64,000 nucleotides of DNA from positions 1 to 64,000 of the forward strand of contig JAEZJM010000001.1 in assembly GCA_023415775.1 (NCBI GenBank). Direction: 5' to 3'. Below the pieces are notes generated by a model. The model was not told the origin of the DNA, ran no database searches, and saw nothing but the letters and a program-made list of their open reading frames with translations. Made by a program: the position numbers and the translations under genes. This DNA is from Bacillota bacterium (GTDB lineage Bacteria > Bacillota > Negativicutes > Sporomusales > UBA7701). Of this stretch, positions 46,546 through 54,678 are shown one piece after another; the stretch's first letter is position 1, and each line of letters begins with the position of its first letter.

Positions 46546-47685
46546 GTGATTTATCTCGACAACGCCGCCACCAGCTGGCCCAAGCCGGCCGAAGTCCCCA
46601 AGGCCGTAGCCGCCTGCCTGCGCCGGGCCGCCAGCCCGGGACGAGGCGGGCACGGGCTCAGCCGGGAGGCGGATAAGATACTGTTCGCAGCCCGCGAAGC
46701 GCTGGCTGCCCTGTTCGGCGCCGGAAACTCCGGCACCATAACCTTTGCCGCCAACGCCACCGAGGCCATCAACACCGCCCTTTTCGGCCTGCTGGCCCCG
46801 GAGGACAGGGTCGTCACCACCTCCGTGGAACACAACGCCGTTGCCCGGCCGCTTAGGGCACTGGAAGACCGCGGCCTGCACCTAGCGATTATCGGCTGCG
46901 ACCGGGACGGCAGCCTGCCTATGGACAGCCTGCGCACCGCCCTGGCTGGCGGCGCCAAAGCGGTTGTCGTTACCCATGCCTCCAACGTGACCGGCGCTGT
47001 CATGCCGCTGGCCGACATCGGCCGACTGGCCCGAGCAGCCGGCGCGCTTCTTGTCGTTGACGCGGCCCAGACCGCCGGCGTCGAAAACATCGACGTCGCC
47101 GCCATGGGCATCGACGTCATGGCCTTCAGCGGCCACAAAAGTCTCCTCGGGCCCCAGGGAACCGGCGGCCTTTATGTGCGTGAAGGCGTTTCAGTCGAGC
47201 CGTTTAGACACGGCGGCACCGGAAGCCTGTCCGAATCCGACCGTCAGCCGCTCTTCTACCCCGACAGGCTCGAGAGCGGCACGCCGAACACGCCAGGCAT
47301 CGCCGGCCTGCTCGCCGGCGTTAACTACATAAACAAGCGCGGGCTGGAAAACATCCGCACGGCCGAAAACCGGCTTATCGGCGAACTGCTCACCGGGCTT
47401 GCGAACATACCCGGCGTCGCCGTCTATGGCCCGCCGCCCGGCGTGCCGCGTGCCGCCGTCGTCTCCTTCACGATCGGCGACCGGGATAGCGGCGAGATCG
47501 CCCACCGCCTTGACCGCGAATACGGCATCGCCTGCCGGGGCGGGCTGCACTGCGCTCCCTGGGCGCACAGGACCATCGGCACCCTCGTGACAGGCACCGT
47601 CCGTTTCAGCCCCGGCTGCTTCACCACTGACGCTGACATCGCCGCCGCCCTGACCGCGGTGCGGGCAATCGCCGCCGCCGGCTGA
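46546..47685 (+). CDS. Cysteine desulfurase family protein (class V aminotransferase)
   Basis: A 379-residue PLP enzyme beginning MIYLDNAATSWPKP, typical of the family of stand-alone cysteine desulfurases related to CsdA/SufS. The PLP lysine is in SGHKSLLGPQGTGG, and the cysteine that would carry persulfide is in RGGLHCAPWAHRT. GTG at 46546, 13 bases after hydF; GGGGGTG precedes it. It may supply sulfur for iron-sulfur clusters, or handle selenocysteine. Confidence 0.88.
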   Translation: MIYLDNAATSWPKPAEVPKAVAACLRRAASPGRGGHGLSREADKILFAAREALAALFGAGNSGTITFAANATEAINTALFGLLAPEDRVVTTSVEHNAVARPLRALEDRGLHLAIIGCDRDGSLPMDSLRTALAGGAKAVVVTHASNVTGAVMPLADIGRLARAAGALLVVDAAQTAGVENIDVAAMGIDVMAFSGHKSLLGPQGTGGLYVREGVSVEPFRHGGTGSLSESDRQPLFYPDRLESGTPNTPGIAGLLAGVNYINKRGLENIRTAENRLIGELLTGLANIPGVAVYGPPPGVPRAAVVSFTIGDRDSGEIAHRLDREYGIACRGGLHCAPWAHRTIGTLVTGTVRFSPGCFTTDADIAAALTAVRAIAAAG

Positions 47686-47755
47686 CCGTGGACAAATGAA
47701 AAGTATGGCTTGCCGGCCGTCGGTCGGCGAAAAGAAAGGGGAACCGCAAACACAC

Positions 47756-48286
47756 ATGGACTACATGACCCAATTCACCGTCTGGTTGACGGAAAATCTG
47801 CAATATGTAATCATCACACTCACCGCCCTTATCTTTATTGCTCTCATTGTTTTTATCAACATTAATATTAAACTTGGCAAACTCAACCGCCGCTACCAAA
47901 AAATGATGCAGGGCACCGACGGTACCAACCTCGAGAGCATCCTGTTCCAGCATATCGACACTGTCAAGGACGCGACCGCCAAAGTGGCCGCTCTCGAGCA
48001 GGAGACCCGTCGGCTGGACACTCGCCTGAAATACTGCGTCCAGAAAATGGGCATCGTCCGCTTCAACGCCTTCGAGGATACCGGCAGCGACCTCAGCTTT
48101 GCGGTCGCCCTTCTCGACACCAATGACGACGGCGTTGTTTTCTCCAGTATTTACAGCCGCAGCGAATCGCGCGTATACGCAAAACCGGTGGCCGCAGGCA
48201 AGTCGACCTATTTTCTTACAGAAGAGGAAAAGAAAGCCATATCTGATGCCAGGGAAATATTTTCTAACGCTAGCAGGATAATCTAA
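47756..48286 (+). CDS. DUF4446 family membrane-anchored protein
   Basis: A 176-residue protein with one N-terminal membrane helix (about 15-37), a short coiled coil (LEQETRRLDTRL) and a globular C-terminus with IVRFNAFEDTGSDLSFAVALLD, the DUF4446 signature. Genes of this family often sit near parB in Firmicutes. ATG at 47756 is chosen; no strong ribosome-binding site separates the options (a GAAAGGGGAA lies farther upstream). Function unknown. Confidence 0.85.
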   Translation: MDYMTQFTVWLTENLQYVIITLTALIFIALIVFININIKLGKLNRRYQKMMQGTDGTNLESILFQHIDTVKDATAKVAALEQETRRLDTRLKYCVQKMGIVRFNAFEDTGSDLSFAVALLDTNDDGVVFSSIYSRSESRVYAKPVAAGKSTYFLTEEEKKAISDAREIFSNASRII

Positions 48287-48344
48287 CCAAAAAAGAGAAT
48301 ACTAATACGCTCTACCGAGCGCTACACTTTTTGTCGAAAGGACG

Positions 48345-49334
48345 GTGAATGGTTTGCCTGTTTGGAAACAGGGTGATGGTGGAACAGGGCACATCAATAC
48401 CGTCCTACAGAAAGCGCTGCCCGCGAAAAAAGCGCCTCCCGATCGGCGCGAATATACGTTGATGTTCGTACCCCACCACGGCAAAAACCCCTTCAGTCTG
48501 CGCATACCCATAAAAGCGCTCAAGATTACCGCCGCCGCCCTGGGTGTACTGCTGGTGCTGTCTGTCGGCACCTTCATCCACTATCGCCACACAGTAAACG
48601 TCGCCAGTACCGAGAAAGCGGAGCTTGAACGGCTCAGAGAAGTGAACGTCGCCCAGAACGTACAGATCGAGCAATTGGCCAAGGCCACCGCTGTTCTGCA
48701 GGAAGATATCGGCCGGCTCAACAAGCTGGACGCCGAAATCCGCCGACTGGTAAACAGCGACGAACAGCCCGCCTCCCGTTCCGGCGCCGTCCGCCCGGCT
48801 CCGTCAGGTGGACAAGGTGGTCCGGTAGTCAAGCCTCAGATCAATGACCTCTCCAACCTCGTGAAAGAGCTGCAGACGACCGCAAAAGCGCGCGAAAAGA
48901 GCCTCGCCTCCTTGAAGGAAGAGCTTGTCGCCCGCAATTCTCGCATCGCCGCTACCCCGTCCATCTGGCCCACCTACGGCGACGTCACCTCCCGCTTTGG
49001 ATGGCGGGGATCACCGTGGGGCTGGGGCAGCGACTGGCACCCCGGCATTGACATTGCAAACGATTACGGAACGCCGATTGAAGCCACCGCCGATGGCACA
49101 GTCATCTACAGCGGCTGGTACAGCGGCTACGGAAAAATGATACAGATCGACCATCACAACGGCATCGTCACCGCTTACGCCCACAACTCGGAAAACCTCG
49201 TCGCCGTCGGCGCCCGGGTTAAAAAAGGCGATACCATTGCCTACATGGGCAGCACCGGCTACAGCACCGGCCCCCATCTTCACTATGAAGTGCGCGTAAA
49301 TGGCACCGCGGTTAACCCGGCAAACTTTTTGTAA
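48345..49334 (+). CDS. M23 family (LytM) peptidase, membrane-anchored
   Basis: A 329-residue protein. Residues about 60-80 form a membrane anchor; 88-120 and 165-195 are predicted coiled coils separated by a proline/glycine-rich linker; the C-terminal 120 residues form an M23 metallopeptidase domain with the zinc motifs HPGIDIA and HLHYE (GPHLHYE). It should hydrolyse peptidoglycan cross-bridges or activate such enzymes. The GTG start follows AAAGGA. It is followed by bactofilin after 18 bases. Confidence 0.9.
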   Translation: MNGLPVWKQGDGGTGHINTVLQKALPAKKAPPDRREYTLMFVPHHGKNPFSLRIPIKALKITAAALGVLLVLSVGTFIHYRHTVNVASTEKAELERLREVNVAQNVQIEQLAKATAVLQEDIGRLNKLDAEIRRLVNSDEQPASRSGAVRPAPSGGQGGPVVKPQINDLSNLVKELQTTAKAREKSLASLKEELVARNSRIAATPSIWPTYGDVTSRFGWRGSPWGWGSDWHPGIDIANDYGTPIEATADGTVIYSGWYSGYGKMIQIDHHNGIVTAYAHNSENLVAVGARVKKGDTIAYMGSTGYSTGPHLHYEVRVNGTAVNPANFL

Positions 49335-49352
49335 GCTAGGAGAGAAAACCTG

Positions 49353-49772
49353 ATGTTTGGCAGCAGCAAACGGCCCCCGGCGTTCTCCGAACAAATTGAA
49401 ACCATAATCGGCCCGGCGACCCAGATAAAGGGCAACATCTCTGCCGGCGGCACCATCCGGGTTGACGGCCAGGCGGAAGGCGAGATCAGCGCCAAGGGTG
49501 ACATCATCGTCGGCGAAACCGGCATCGTCCGCGCCCAGATCAAAGGCCGCAGCGCCACCGTCGCCGGCACCGTCCACGGCAACGTCGACGTCACCGACAA
49601 ACTCGAGCTCACCTCGAGCGCTAAGCTGTACGGCGATATCAAGACCGGCGTCCTCATCATCGGCGAAGGCGCGACCTTCAAGGGAGCCTGCGAGATGCGC
49701 AACGGCAACGACAAACCCGCCGACACCGCCAACCAGGCGCGCGATTTGAAACCAAACCCAGCAAAAACTTGA
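49353..49772 (+). CDS. Bactofilin
   Basis: A 139-residue bactofilin (polymer-forming cytoskeletal protein) with a glycine/valine-rich beta-helix core between about residues 20 and 115 (IKGNISAGGTIRVDGQAEGEI, VAGTVHGNVDVTDKLEL). Bactofilins polymerise without nucleotide and often organise M23 peptidases, which fits the preceding gene. A terminator follows 14 bases past the stop. Confidence 0.93.
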   Translation: MFGSSKRPPAFSEQIETIIGPATQIKGNISAGGTIRVDGQAEGEISAKGDIIVGETGIVRAQIKGRSATVAGTVHGNVDVTDKLELTSSAKLYGDIKTGVLIIGEGATFKGACEMRNGNDKPADTANQARDLKPNPAKT

Positions 49773-49786
49773 CATGCATGAAAACG

Positions 49787-49822
49787 ACACCCCCGCAAAC
49801 AATAATTGCGGGGGTGTTTTTT
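49787..49822 (+). terminator. Terminator with embedded ribosome-binding site
   Basis: ACACCCCCGCAA pairs with TTGCGGGGGTGT, followed by TTTTT. It ends the DUF4446-M23-bactofilin operon, but the 3' arm (GGGGGTG) also lies 6 bases upstream of the ATG of the next gene and is its only apparent ribosome-binding site. Confidence 0.88.
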
Positions 49823-50065
49823 ATGGCGCGGCTCGTATCGGTCGAGCCCGGCCTTGACCCGGTCAAGGAACATCTGAGCAGCCAGGGATATCAGGTAGTC
49901 GATCCGGGTGTTTGGGTGCGGCCTGTGGAAGCGGTGGTCTACAGCGGTGCGCCTCTGGCCGCAGGCCAGGCCCACAGCGGCGTCGCGGAAAACACCGTAC
50001 TTGTCAACGCCGCCGGACTGACGCCCGAAGAGGTTGCCCTGCAGCTGGAGAACAAGCTGAGTTGA
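49823..50065 (+). CDS. UPF0180 (YkuS-like) small protein
   Basis: An 80-residue protein of the UPF0180/YkuS type: MARLVSVEPGLDPVKEHLSSQGYQVVDPG, the family N-terminus. ATG at 49823 directly follows the terminator T-run. Another member follows 57 bases later. Function unknown. Confidence 0.8.
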   Translation: MARLVSVEPGLDPVKEHLSSQGYQVVDPGVWVRPVEAVVYSGAPLAAGQAHSGVAENTVLVNAAGLTPEEVALQLENKLS

Positions 50066-50122
50066 CCGGGCGACGAGGATAACGACATGAAACGGGGATA
50101 CTATCAGCGGAGGTGGAGCGAC

Positions 50123-50362
50123 ATGATCCAGGGTATCATCGCCGTGGAGCAAAATCTGTCCAATGTAATCGACCTGTTGGAGACCGAGGGCTATGAGGTG
50201 GTGGCTCTTGACAACACCGACCTAGACAGCGTCGACGCCATAGTCGTCAGCGGCGCGGACATCAACCTGATGAACATTCAGGATACCCTCACCGATGTCC
50301 CGGTAATCAGCGCTGCCGGGAAATCGGCGGAAGAAATCCTCGACGAAATCGACCGCCTATGA
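50123..50362 (+). CDS. UPF0180 (YkuS-like) small protein, second copy
   Basis: A 79-residue paralogue-like protein: MIQGIIAVEQNLSNVIDLLETEGYEVVALD. GGAGGTGGAG precedes ATG 50123. The layout mirrors the first copy (same strand, short gap), consistent with an old tandem duplication that has diverged widely. Function unknown. Confidence 0.8.
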   Translation: MIQGIIAVEQNLSNVIDLLETEGYEVVALDNTDLDSVDAIVVSGADINLMNIQDTLTDVPVISAAGKSAEEILDEIDRL

Positions 50363-50382
50363 CTGTAAACATAGACAAAAGG

Positions 50383-50413
50383 AAGGGTATCAGCAGATGC
50401 TGATACCCTTTTC
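50383..50413. terminator. Bidirectional terminator overlapping yyaC stop
   Basis: AAGGGTATCAGCA / TGCTGATACCCTT with a two-base loop and T-runs at both ends. It lies between convergent genes; the yyaC stop codon at 50390-50392 is within the hairpin. Confidence 0.88.
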
Positions 50414-50980
50414 TACTTCCTCCAGGCCGCTCGCCAGACCGAAAGCTATGGCGTCGGCCATCTTCACGACAAGGTTAAGGCGGGTGCTTTGCAGCACAAG
50501 GTGCTCCATGAAGCCGCCGACGTTGACAATGCCGGTGATACAGGTGTCGCCGACCGGCGGTAGATCCTTGTTGACAGCCGCACCGGGGCGCAGCGGACCG
50601 CGGCCGACGGTTACGAAGCCCACACTCTCCAGCCGGCCGAGACAAGCGTCGACAGCGACGATGTAGGGATTGGCGAAGACGGCCGCGATGCTGCGCATCG
50701 CATCGGCGAGATTGGTGGCGTGCACCGGGTCGTCGAGCGTACCGAAGATGTGGGGATACGTGTGCAAGGAGCGGAGGCGGCTGCCGGTGAGCGGCCCGAG
50801 AGCGTCGCCGGTGGAGCGGTCGGTGCCTATGCACAGGATGACAATCGGTCGCCCCGAAGACGTAGCCTCCGCCAGGACCGTGCGGACGGAGGCGGCCAGC
50901 TCCTGGCGGCCGAGGGGGCTACTGACGCTGAACTTTTGTTCGCTTTCAGGCGCTGGAAGACTGAAAAGACGGTTGAGCAT
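50390..50980 (-). CDS. yyaC: Spore protein YyaC (germination-protease-like fold)
   Basis: A 196-residue protein related to YyaC, a forespore protein with the hydrogenase-maturation-protease/GPR fold. It has CIGTDRSTGDALGPLTGS and IVAVDACLGRLESVG, plus GDTCITGIVNVGGFMEHLVLQSTRL. ATG at 50980 follows AAGGAGCG. Its presence is evidence that the organism forms endospores. It is convergent with the UPF0180 genes. Confidence 0.9.
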   Translation of the reverse strand: MLNRLFSLPAPESEQKFSVSSPLGRQELAASVRTVLAEATSSGRPIVILCIGTDRSTGDALGPLTGSRLRSLHTYPHIFGTLDDPVHATNLADAMRSIAAVFANPYIVAVDACLGRLESVGFVTVGRGPLRPGAAVNKDLPPVGDTCITGIVNVGGFMEHLVLQSTRLNLVVKMADAIAFGLASGLEEVEKGISIC

Positions 50981-51050
50981 AATCGCTCCTTGTATCTTGT
51001 ATAATGAAGATATCACCAGTATGTCTTTTTTCGCCTTGCGTTATTCCCTG

Positions 51051-51080
51051 ACAGGAAAAGCCCGCCCGAATTGGAATAAT
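51051..51080 (+). promoter_or_regulatory. Candidate SigH-type promoter upstream of selA
   Basis: AGGAAAA (51053-51059) and GAAT (51074-51077) with a 14-base spacer, 40 bases before selA. It is one base shorter than the noc and parA motifs, so less certain. Confidence 0.4.
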
Positions 51081-51118
51081 AATATATAAATAGGAAACTC
51101 CGCAATCAAGGAGGCTCT

Positions 51119-52513
51119 ATGGAAACTCCGTCCGCCAAACTGCGCCGCATCCCGGCGATCGACCGCCTTCTGGCAGTAGCTGTCGTCCTGCCCGAGTTTG
51201 CCGCCCTGCCCCGCGACCTGCTTGTCAGCCTCCTGCGCCAGGCCGCCGACGCCGTACGCGGCGAGGCGCTCGCCGGCAAAGACGTCGATACCACCCCAGG
51301 CGCCGTCATCGACCTCACCCGCCGTCTCCTCGCCCGCGCCGGCGAGCCCAGCCTGCGGCGGGTAATAAACGCAACCGGCGTCGTCCTCCACACCAACCTC
51401 GGGCGTGCTCCGCTTAGCAAGCGGGCCCGCGAGCGGGTCGCCGACGTAATGAGCGGCTACAGCACCCTCGAATACGACCTTGCCAGCGGTGAGCGCGGCA
51501 CCCGCTACAGCCACGTCGCCGCCCGTCTCGCCACCCTGACCGGTGCCGAGGACGTCATCGTCGTCAACAACAACGCCGCCGGCGTGATGCTTGTCCTGTC
51601 GGCGCTGGCCCGCGGGCGCGAAGTCATCGTCAGCCGCGGGCAGCTCGTGGAGATCGGCGGCTCTTTTCGGGTGCCGGAGGTTATGGCCCAGAGCGGCGCC
51701 ACCCTCGTCGAAGTCGGCACAACGAACAAAACCCATCTTCACGACTACGAACAGGCTATCGGCCCTAATACCGCCGCCATCCTCAAGGTTCACACCAGCA
51801 ACTACCGCATCATAGGCTTCACCGCCCAACCCGACGACGCAGCATTAGCGGCGCTTGCCCGGCAGCACGGCCTGCCGCTCGTGGAAGATCTCGGCAGCGG
51901 CACCATCCGCGCCGTCGAGGCCGGCGGCTGGCGGGAACCGGCGGTAGCGGAGCGGCTGGGAGCCGGCATGGACCTCGTCACCTTCAGCGGCGACAAGCTC
52001 TTCGGCGGGCCCCAGGCCGGCGTCATCGCCGGCAAAAAAACGTTCATCGACAAACTCCGCCGGCATCCCCTGCTGCGGGCCATCCGCATCGACAAGCTAA
52101 CCCTAGCCGCGCTTGAAGGAACGCTGCTCGACTATCTCCTCGGCGAACCTGGGCGCGATATCCCGGTGCAGCGCCTGCTCCAGGCCGATGGCCGTGAGCT
52201 GGCCGACCAGGCAGCCGACCTCGCCGGGCTGCTGAGCGATCTGCCCGGCTGGCGGGTCGGGGTCGTGCCCCTCGTCTCTCAAGCCGGCGGCGGCGCCATG
52301 CCGGCCGTCGACCTCCCCGGTTGGGGTGTGAGCGCGCACCCGGAAGTATTGAGCGCCGCCGCCGCCGAAGAAAAGCTGCGGCAACGCGCCCTGCCCATCA
52401 TCGCCCGCGTCAAAGACAACGGGCTCCTCTTCGATGTCCGCTGCCTCGCTCCCGAGGATCCGGCGGAGATCCGCCGCGCCCTCGCCGACTTGGCAGCCGA
52501 GGCGACACCATGA
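51119..52513 (+). CDS. selA: L-seryl-tRNA(Sec) selenium transferase
   Basis: A 464-residue PLP enzyme that converts Ser-tRNA(Sec) to Sec-tRNA(Sec) with selenophosphate. It has [32 protein letters not shown] and the PLP lysine in [16 protein letters not shown] follows AAGGAGG. It overlaps selB by ATGA. Confidence 0.96.
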   Translation: METPSAKLRRIPAIDRLLAVAVVLPEFAALPRDLLVSLLRQAADAVRGEALAGKDVDTTPGAVIDLTRRLLARAGEPSLRRVINATGVVLHTNLGRAPLSKRARERVADVMSGYSTLEYDLASGERGTRYSHVAARLATLTGAEDVIVVNNNAAGVMLVLSALARGREVIVSRGQLVEIGGSFRVPEVMAQSGATLVEVGTTNKTHLHDYEQAIGPNTAAILKVHTSNYRIIGFTAQPDDAALAALARQHGLPLVEDLGSGTIRAVEAGGWREPAVAERLGAGMDLVTFSGDKLFGGPQAGVIAGKKTFIDKLRRHPLLRAIRIDKLTLAALEGTLLDYLLGEPGRDIPVQRLLQADGRELADQAADLAGLLSDLPGWRVGVVPLVSQAGGGAMPAVDLPGWGVSAHPEVLSAAAAEEKLRQRALPIIARVKDNGLLFDVRCLAPEDPAEIRRALADLAAEATP

Positions 52514-54390
52514 AGTACGTCATCATCGGCACCGCCGGACACGTCGACCACGGCAAGACAGCGCTCATCAAAGCCCTCACCGGCACAGACACCGATCGTC
52601 TCAAAGAAGAGAAAGCACGCGGCATATCTATCGACCTCGGCTTCGCCTCCCTGCCCCTCGGCCCTGATATCACCGCCGGCGTCGTCGACGTTCCGGGTCA
52701 CGAACGGTTTCTCAAAAACATGCTTGCCGGCACAGGCGGCATCGACCTCGTCATGCTCGTCATCGCCGCCGACGAGGGTGTCATGCCCCAGACCCGCGAA
52801 CACCTGGCCATGCTCGGCCTATACGGCGTCAAGAGCGGCATCGTGGTTATTAACAAAATCGACAAAGTCGACGCCGACTGGCTAGTTCTGGTCGAAGAAG
52901 ACATCGCCGCTTTCCTGGCCGATACCTTCCTGGCAGCAGCCCCCCGTCTCCGGGTATCGGCCGTCTCCGGCGAGGGGCTCGGGGAACTGCGCGAGGCCCT
53001 CGCGGCGGCAGCAGCCGCCCAGCCGGCCAGGGACAGCCAGGCCCCCTTCCGCTTGTGGGTAGACCGCGCCTTCACCGTCAAGGGTTACGGCACCGTCGTC
53101 ACCGGCTCGGCCTTAAGCGGCACGGTCAACGTCGGCGACAGCCTGCGCCTTTATCCGGCCGGCGGCCTCGTAAGGGTCCGCGGCCTCGAATGGCACGGCA
53201 GCAAATGCGGGCAGATCCACGCCGGCCAGCGGGCGGCTATCAACGTCGGCGGAGTGGACAACGAAACTCCGGAGCGCGGTATGGTTCTTAGCGCCCCCGA
53301 GCGCGGCCAGCTCAGCGCCGTCTGGGACGCCGTCGCCGACTGGAAGGGCGAGGTCGCCGCAGGCACCCGCGTCCGCCTCCACCTCGGCACAGGCGAATTC
53401 CTCGCCCGCGTTCACTACTTCAAAGACCGCCCGCCCCGCTTTGCCCGGCTTATCCTCGAAACGCCGCTCGCCGCAGGGCTTGGCGACCGCGGCATCATCC
53501 GCCTCTATTCGCCCCAGCACCTCCTCGGCGGCGTGACCCTCGTCGCCCCCGGCGCCAACAGCCGCCGCCTGCGGCCCGCACGGCAGGCGCTGGCCGACGC
53601 CCTCGTCGCCGGGGAGCGAAAAGCAATTATTGCCGCCGTCATCGCCGATCTCGGCCACCCGGTGCAGAGCGACGACATCCGGCGCGCGGCCGGCTATATC
53701 AAGGATACCGTTGTCAGCGCCTCCCTGGAAGCGCTCATTGCCGCCGGCGACGTTCTCCGCCTGGGCGAGTATTACCTGGCCGCCGGCGTCCTCGCCTCTT
53801 TGAGCGAACGGCTGACCGCCGTACTTGCCGCCTGCCACCGCGACCAGCCCGACCGGCCCGGCCTGGCCAAGGAAATCCTCCGGCAAAAGCTTGGGCTCAA
53901 GGAACGTGCCTACGAAGCGATTCTCAATCACTGGCAGGCGCAGGGCATAATCGCCGTCACCGGCGCCGACGTCGCCCTTAAGGACTTTGCCAGCCGCCAC
54001 AGCGACTGGCGGCAGGACCTTGCCGCCAGGGCCGACCAGGCGCTTGACGGTATAGGGATGGCAGGTATCGACTTGCAGGTGCTGGCCGAGAAACTGGCTC
54101 TCCCCCCCGATAAAGCACGCGCCGCACAGGATATTTTGCTCCGTCAGGGGACACTTGTCCGCGTGGGCGATATACTTGTATACAGAAAAACAATTCAGTA
54201 CATTGCGCAGCTTATCCAGCAGCATTTTGCGTCCAATCCCACCCTAACAGTGGCGCAGCTCCGCGACCTGCTTAACACATCCCGCAAAGTGGCGCTGCCG
54301 CTGATAGAATACCTTGATCTGCATAAATATACAATTCGCGACGGCGACAATCGCCGTCCAGGGCCAAAGCTAAAAAATTTATCAGAATAA
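52510..54390 (+). CDS. selB: Selenocysteine-specific elongation factor SelB
   Basis: A 626-residue GTPase that delivers Sec-tRNA to UGA codons with a SECIS element. G motifs: [20 protein letters not shown]. Three beta-barrel domains follow, then C-terminal winged-helix repeats (about 440-625) that bind the SECIS hairpin. Start is ATG at 52510; the longer frame lies over selA. No tRNA-Sec or selD gene was seen in the window. Confidence 0.96.
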   Translation: MKYVIIGTAGHVDHGKTALIKALTGTDTDRLKEEKARGISIDLGFASLPLGPDITAGVVDVPGHERFLKNMLAGTGGIDLVMLVIAADEGVMPQTREHLAMLGLYGVKSGIVVINKIDKVDADWLVLVEEDIAAFLADTFLAAAPRLRVSAVSGEGLGELREALAAAAAAQPARDSQAPFRLWVDRAFTVKGYGTVVTGSALSGTVNVGDSLRLYPAGGLVRVRGLEWHGSKCGQIHAGQRAAINVGGVDNETPERGMVLSAPERGQLSAVWDAVADWKGEVAAGTRVRLHLGTGEFLARVHYFKDRPPRFARLILETPLAAGLGDRGIIRLYSPQHLLGGVTLVAPGANSRRLRPARQALADALVAGERKAIIAAVIADLGHPVQSDDIRRAAGYIKDTVVSASLEALIAAGDVLRLGEYYLAAGVLASLSERLTAVLAACHRDQPDRPGLAKEILRQKLGLKERAYEAILNHWQAQGIIAVTGADVALKDFASRHSDWRQDLAARADQALDGIGMAGIDLQVLAEKLALPPDKARAAQDILLRQGTLVRVGDILVYRKTIQYIAQLIQQHFASNPTLTVAQLRDLLNTSRKVALPLIEYLDLHKYTIRDGDNRRPGPKLKNLSE

Positions 54391-54410
54391 ACTTTATATT
54401 ATTTTGCATA

Positions 54411-54439
54411 TTGACAGCATATATACTCCTTTTTATAAT
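54411..54439 (+). promoter_or_regulatory. Promoter of the glutamate synthase operon
   Basis: TTGACA (54411-54416), 17-base spacer, TATAAT (54434-54439): both hexamers perfect for sigma-A. It lies immediately upstream of the riboswitch. Confidence 0.92.
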
Positions 54440-54486
54440 TAGTGTTAACAATGCAGTATTACTGCGCAGGACAATTGTCCTTAAAA

Positions 54487-54587
54487 GGGAGTGTGCCTAG
54501 GGTTCCGCGCCAACGGCGGCCTGGACCGAGCGGCACAGACGCTGTCGGCGTTACACCGTGGGGATAAAATACCCGGCGGAAGGTCCC
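54487..54587 (+). ncRNA. ykkC-class riboswitch, probably ppGpp-sensing (subtype 2a)
   Basis: The conserved ykkC core is present in order: GTGCCTAGGGTTCCGCG, CTGGACCGAG, then ACACCGTGGGGATAAAATACCCGG. Members bind guanidine (subtype 1), ppGpp (2a), PRPP (2b) or nucleoside diphosphates (2c). ppGpp riboswitches typically sit upstream of branched-chain amino-acid or glutamate synthase genes, and here a glutamate synthase operon follows, which favours ppGpp; the sequence alone does not decide between subtypes. Confidence 0.88.
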
Positions 54588-54621
54588 GGAAAAGATGGGA
54601 TCTCCGCCGGTATTTGTTTTG
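54573..54621 (+). terminator. Riboswitch-controlled terminator of the glutamate synthase operon
   Basis: CCGGCGGA..GGTCCC pairs with GGGATCTCCGCCGG, followed by TATTTGTTTTG. Its 5' arm includes TCCC (54584-54587), which could instead pair with GGGA (54487-54490) of the aptamer P1 stem. Folded aptamer and terminator are therefore mutually exclusive: ligand binding should allow transcription, as for other ON-type ykkC switches. Confidence 0.85.
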
Positions 54622-54678
54622 TTAATATTTAGATTGCGGAGAGGTTTATTTACTATTATTTAGAGAGAGGTGGCCCAC

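Larger units (their letters stand above)
54391..54678 (+). other. Leader region of the glutamate synthase operon
   Basis: A 288-base gene-free interval. It contains the operon promoter (54411-54439), a short hairpin pair (GCAGTATTACTGC and GGACAATTGTCC) at 54454-54480, a ykkC-class riboswitch with terminator (54487-54621), and a purine-rich ribosome-binding site (GAGAGAGGTGG) before 54679. Confidence 0.8.

Noticed and set aside
54391..54480. tRNA-Sec gene after selB
   Set aside because: No cloverleaf with a TCA anticodon or long variable arm could be drawn; the bases form the operon promoter and short hairpins.
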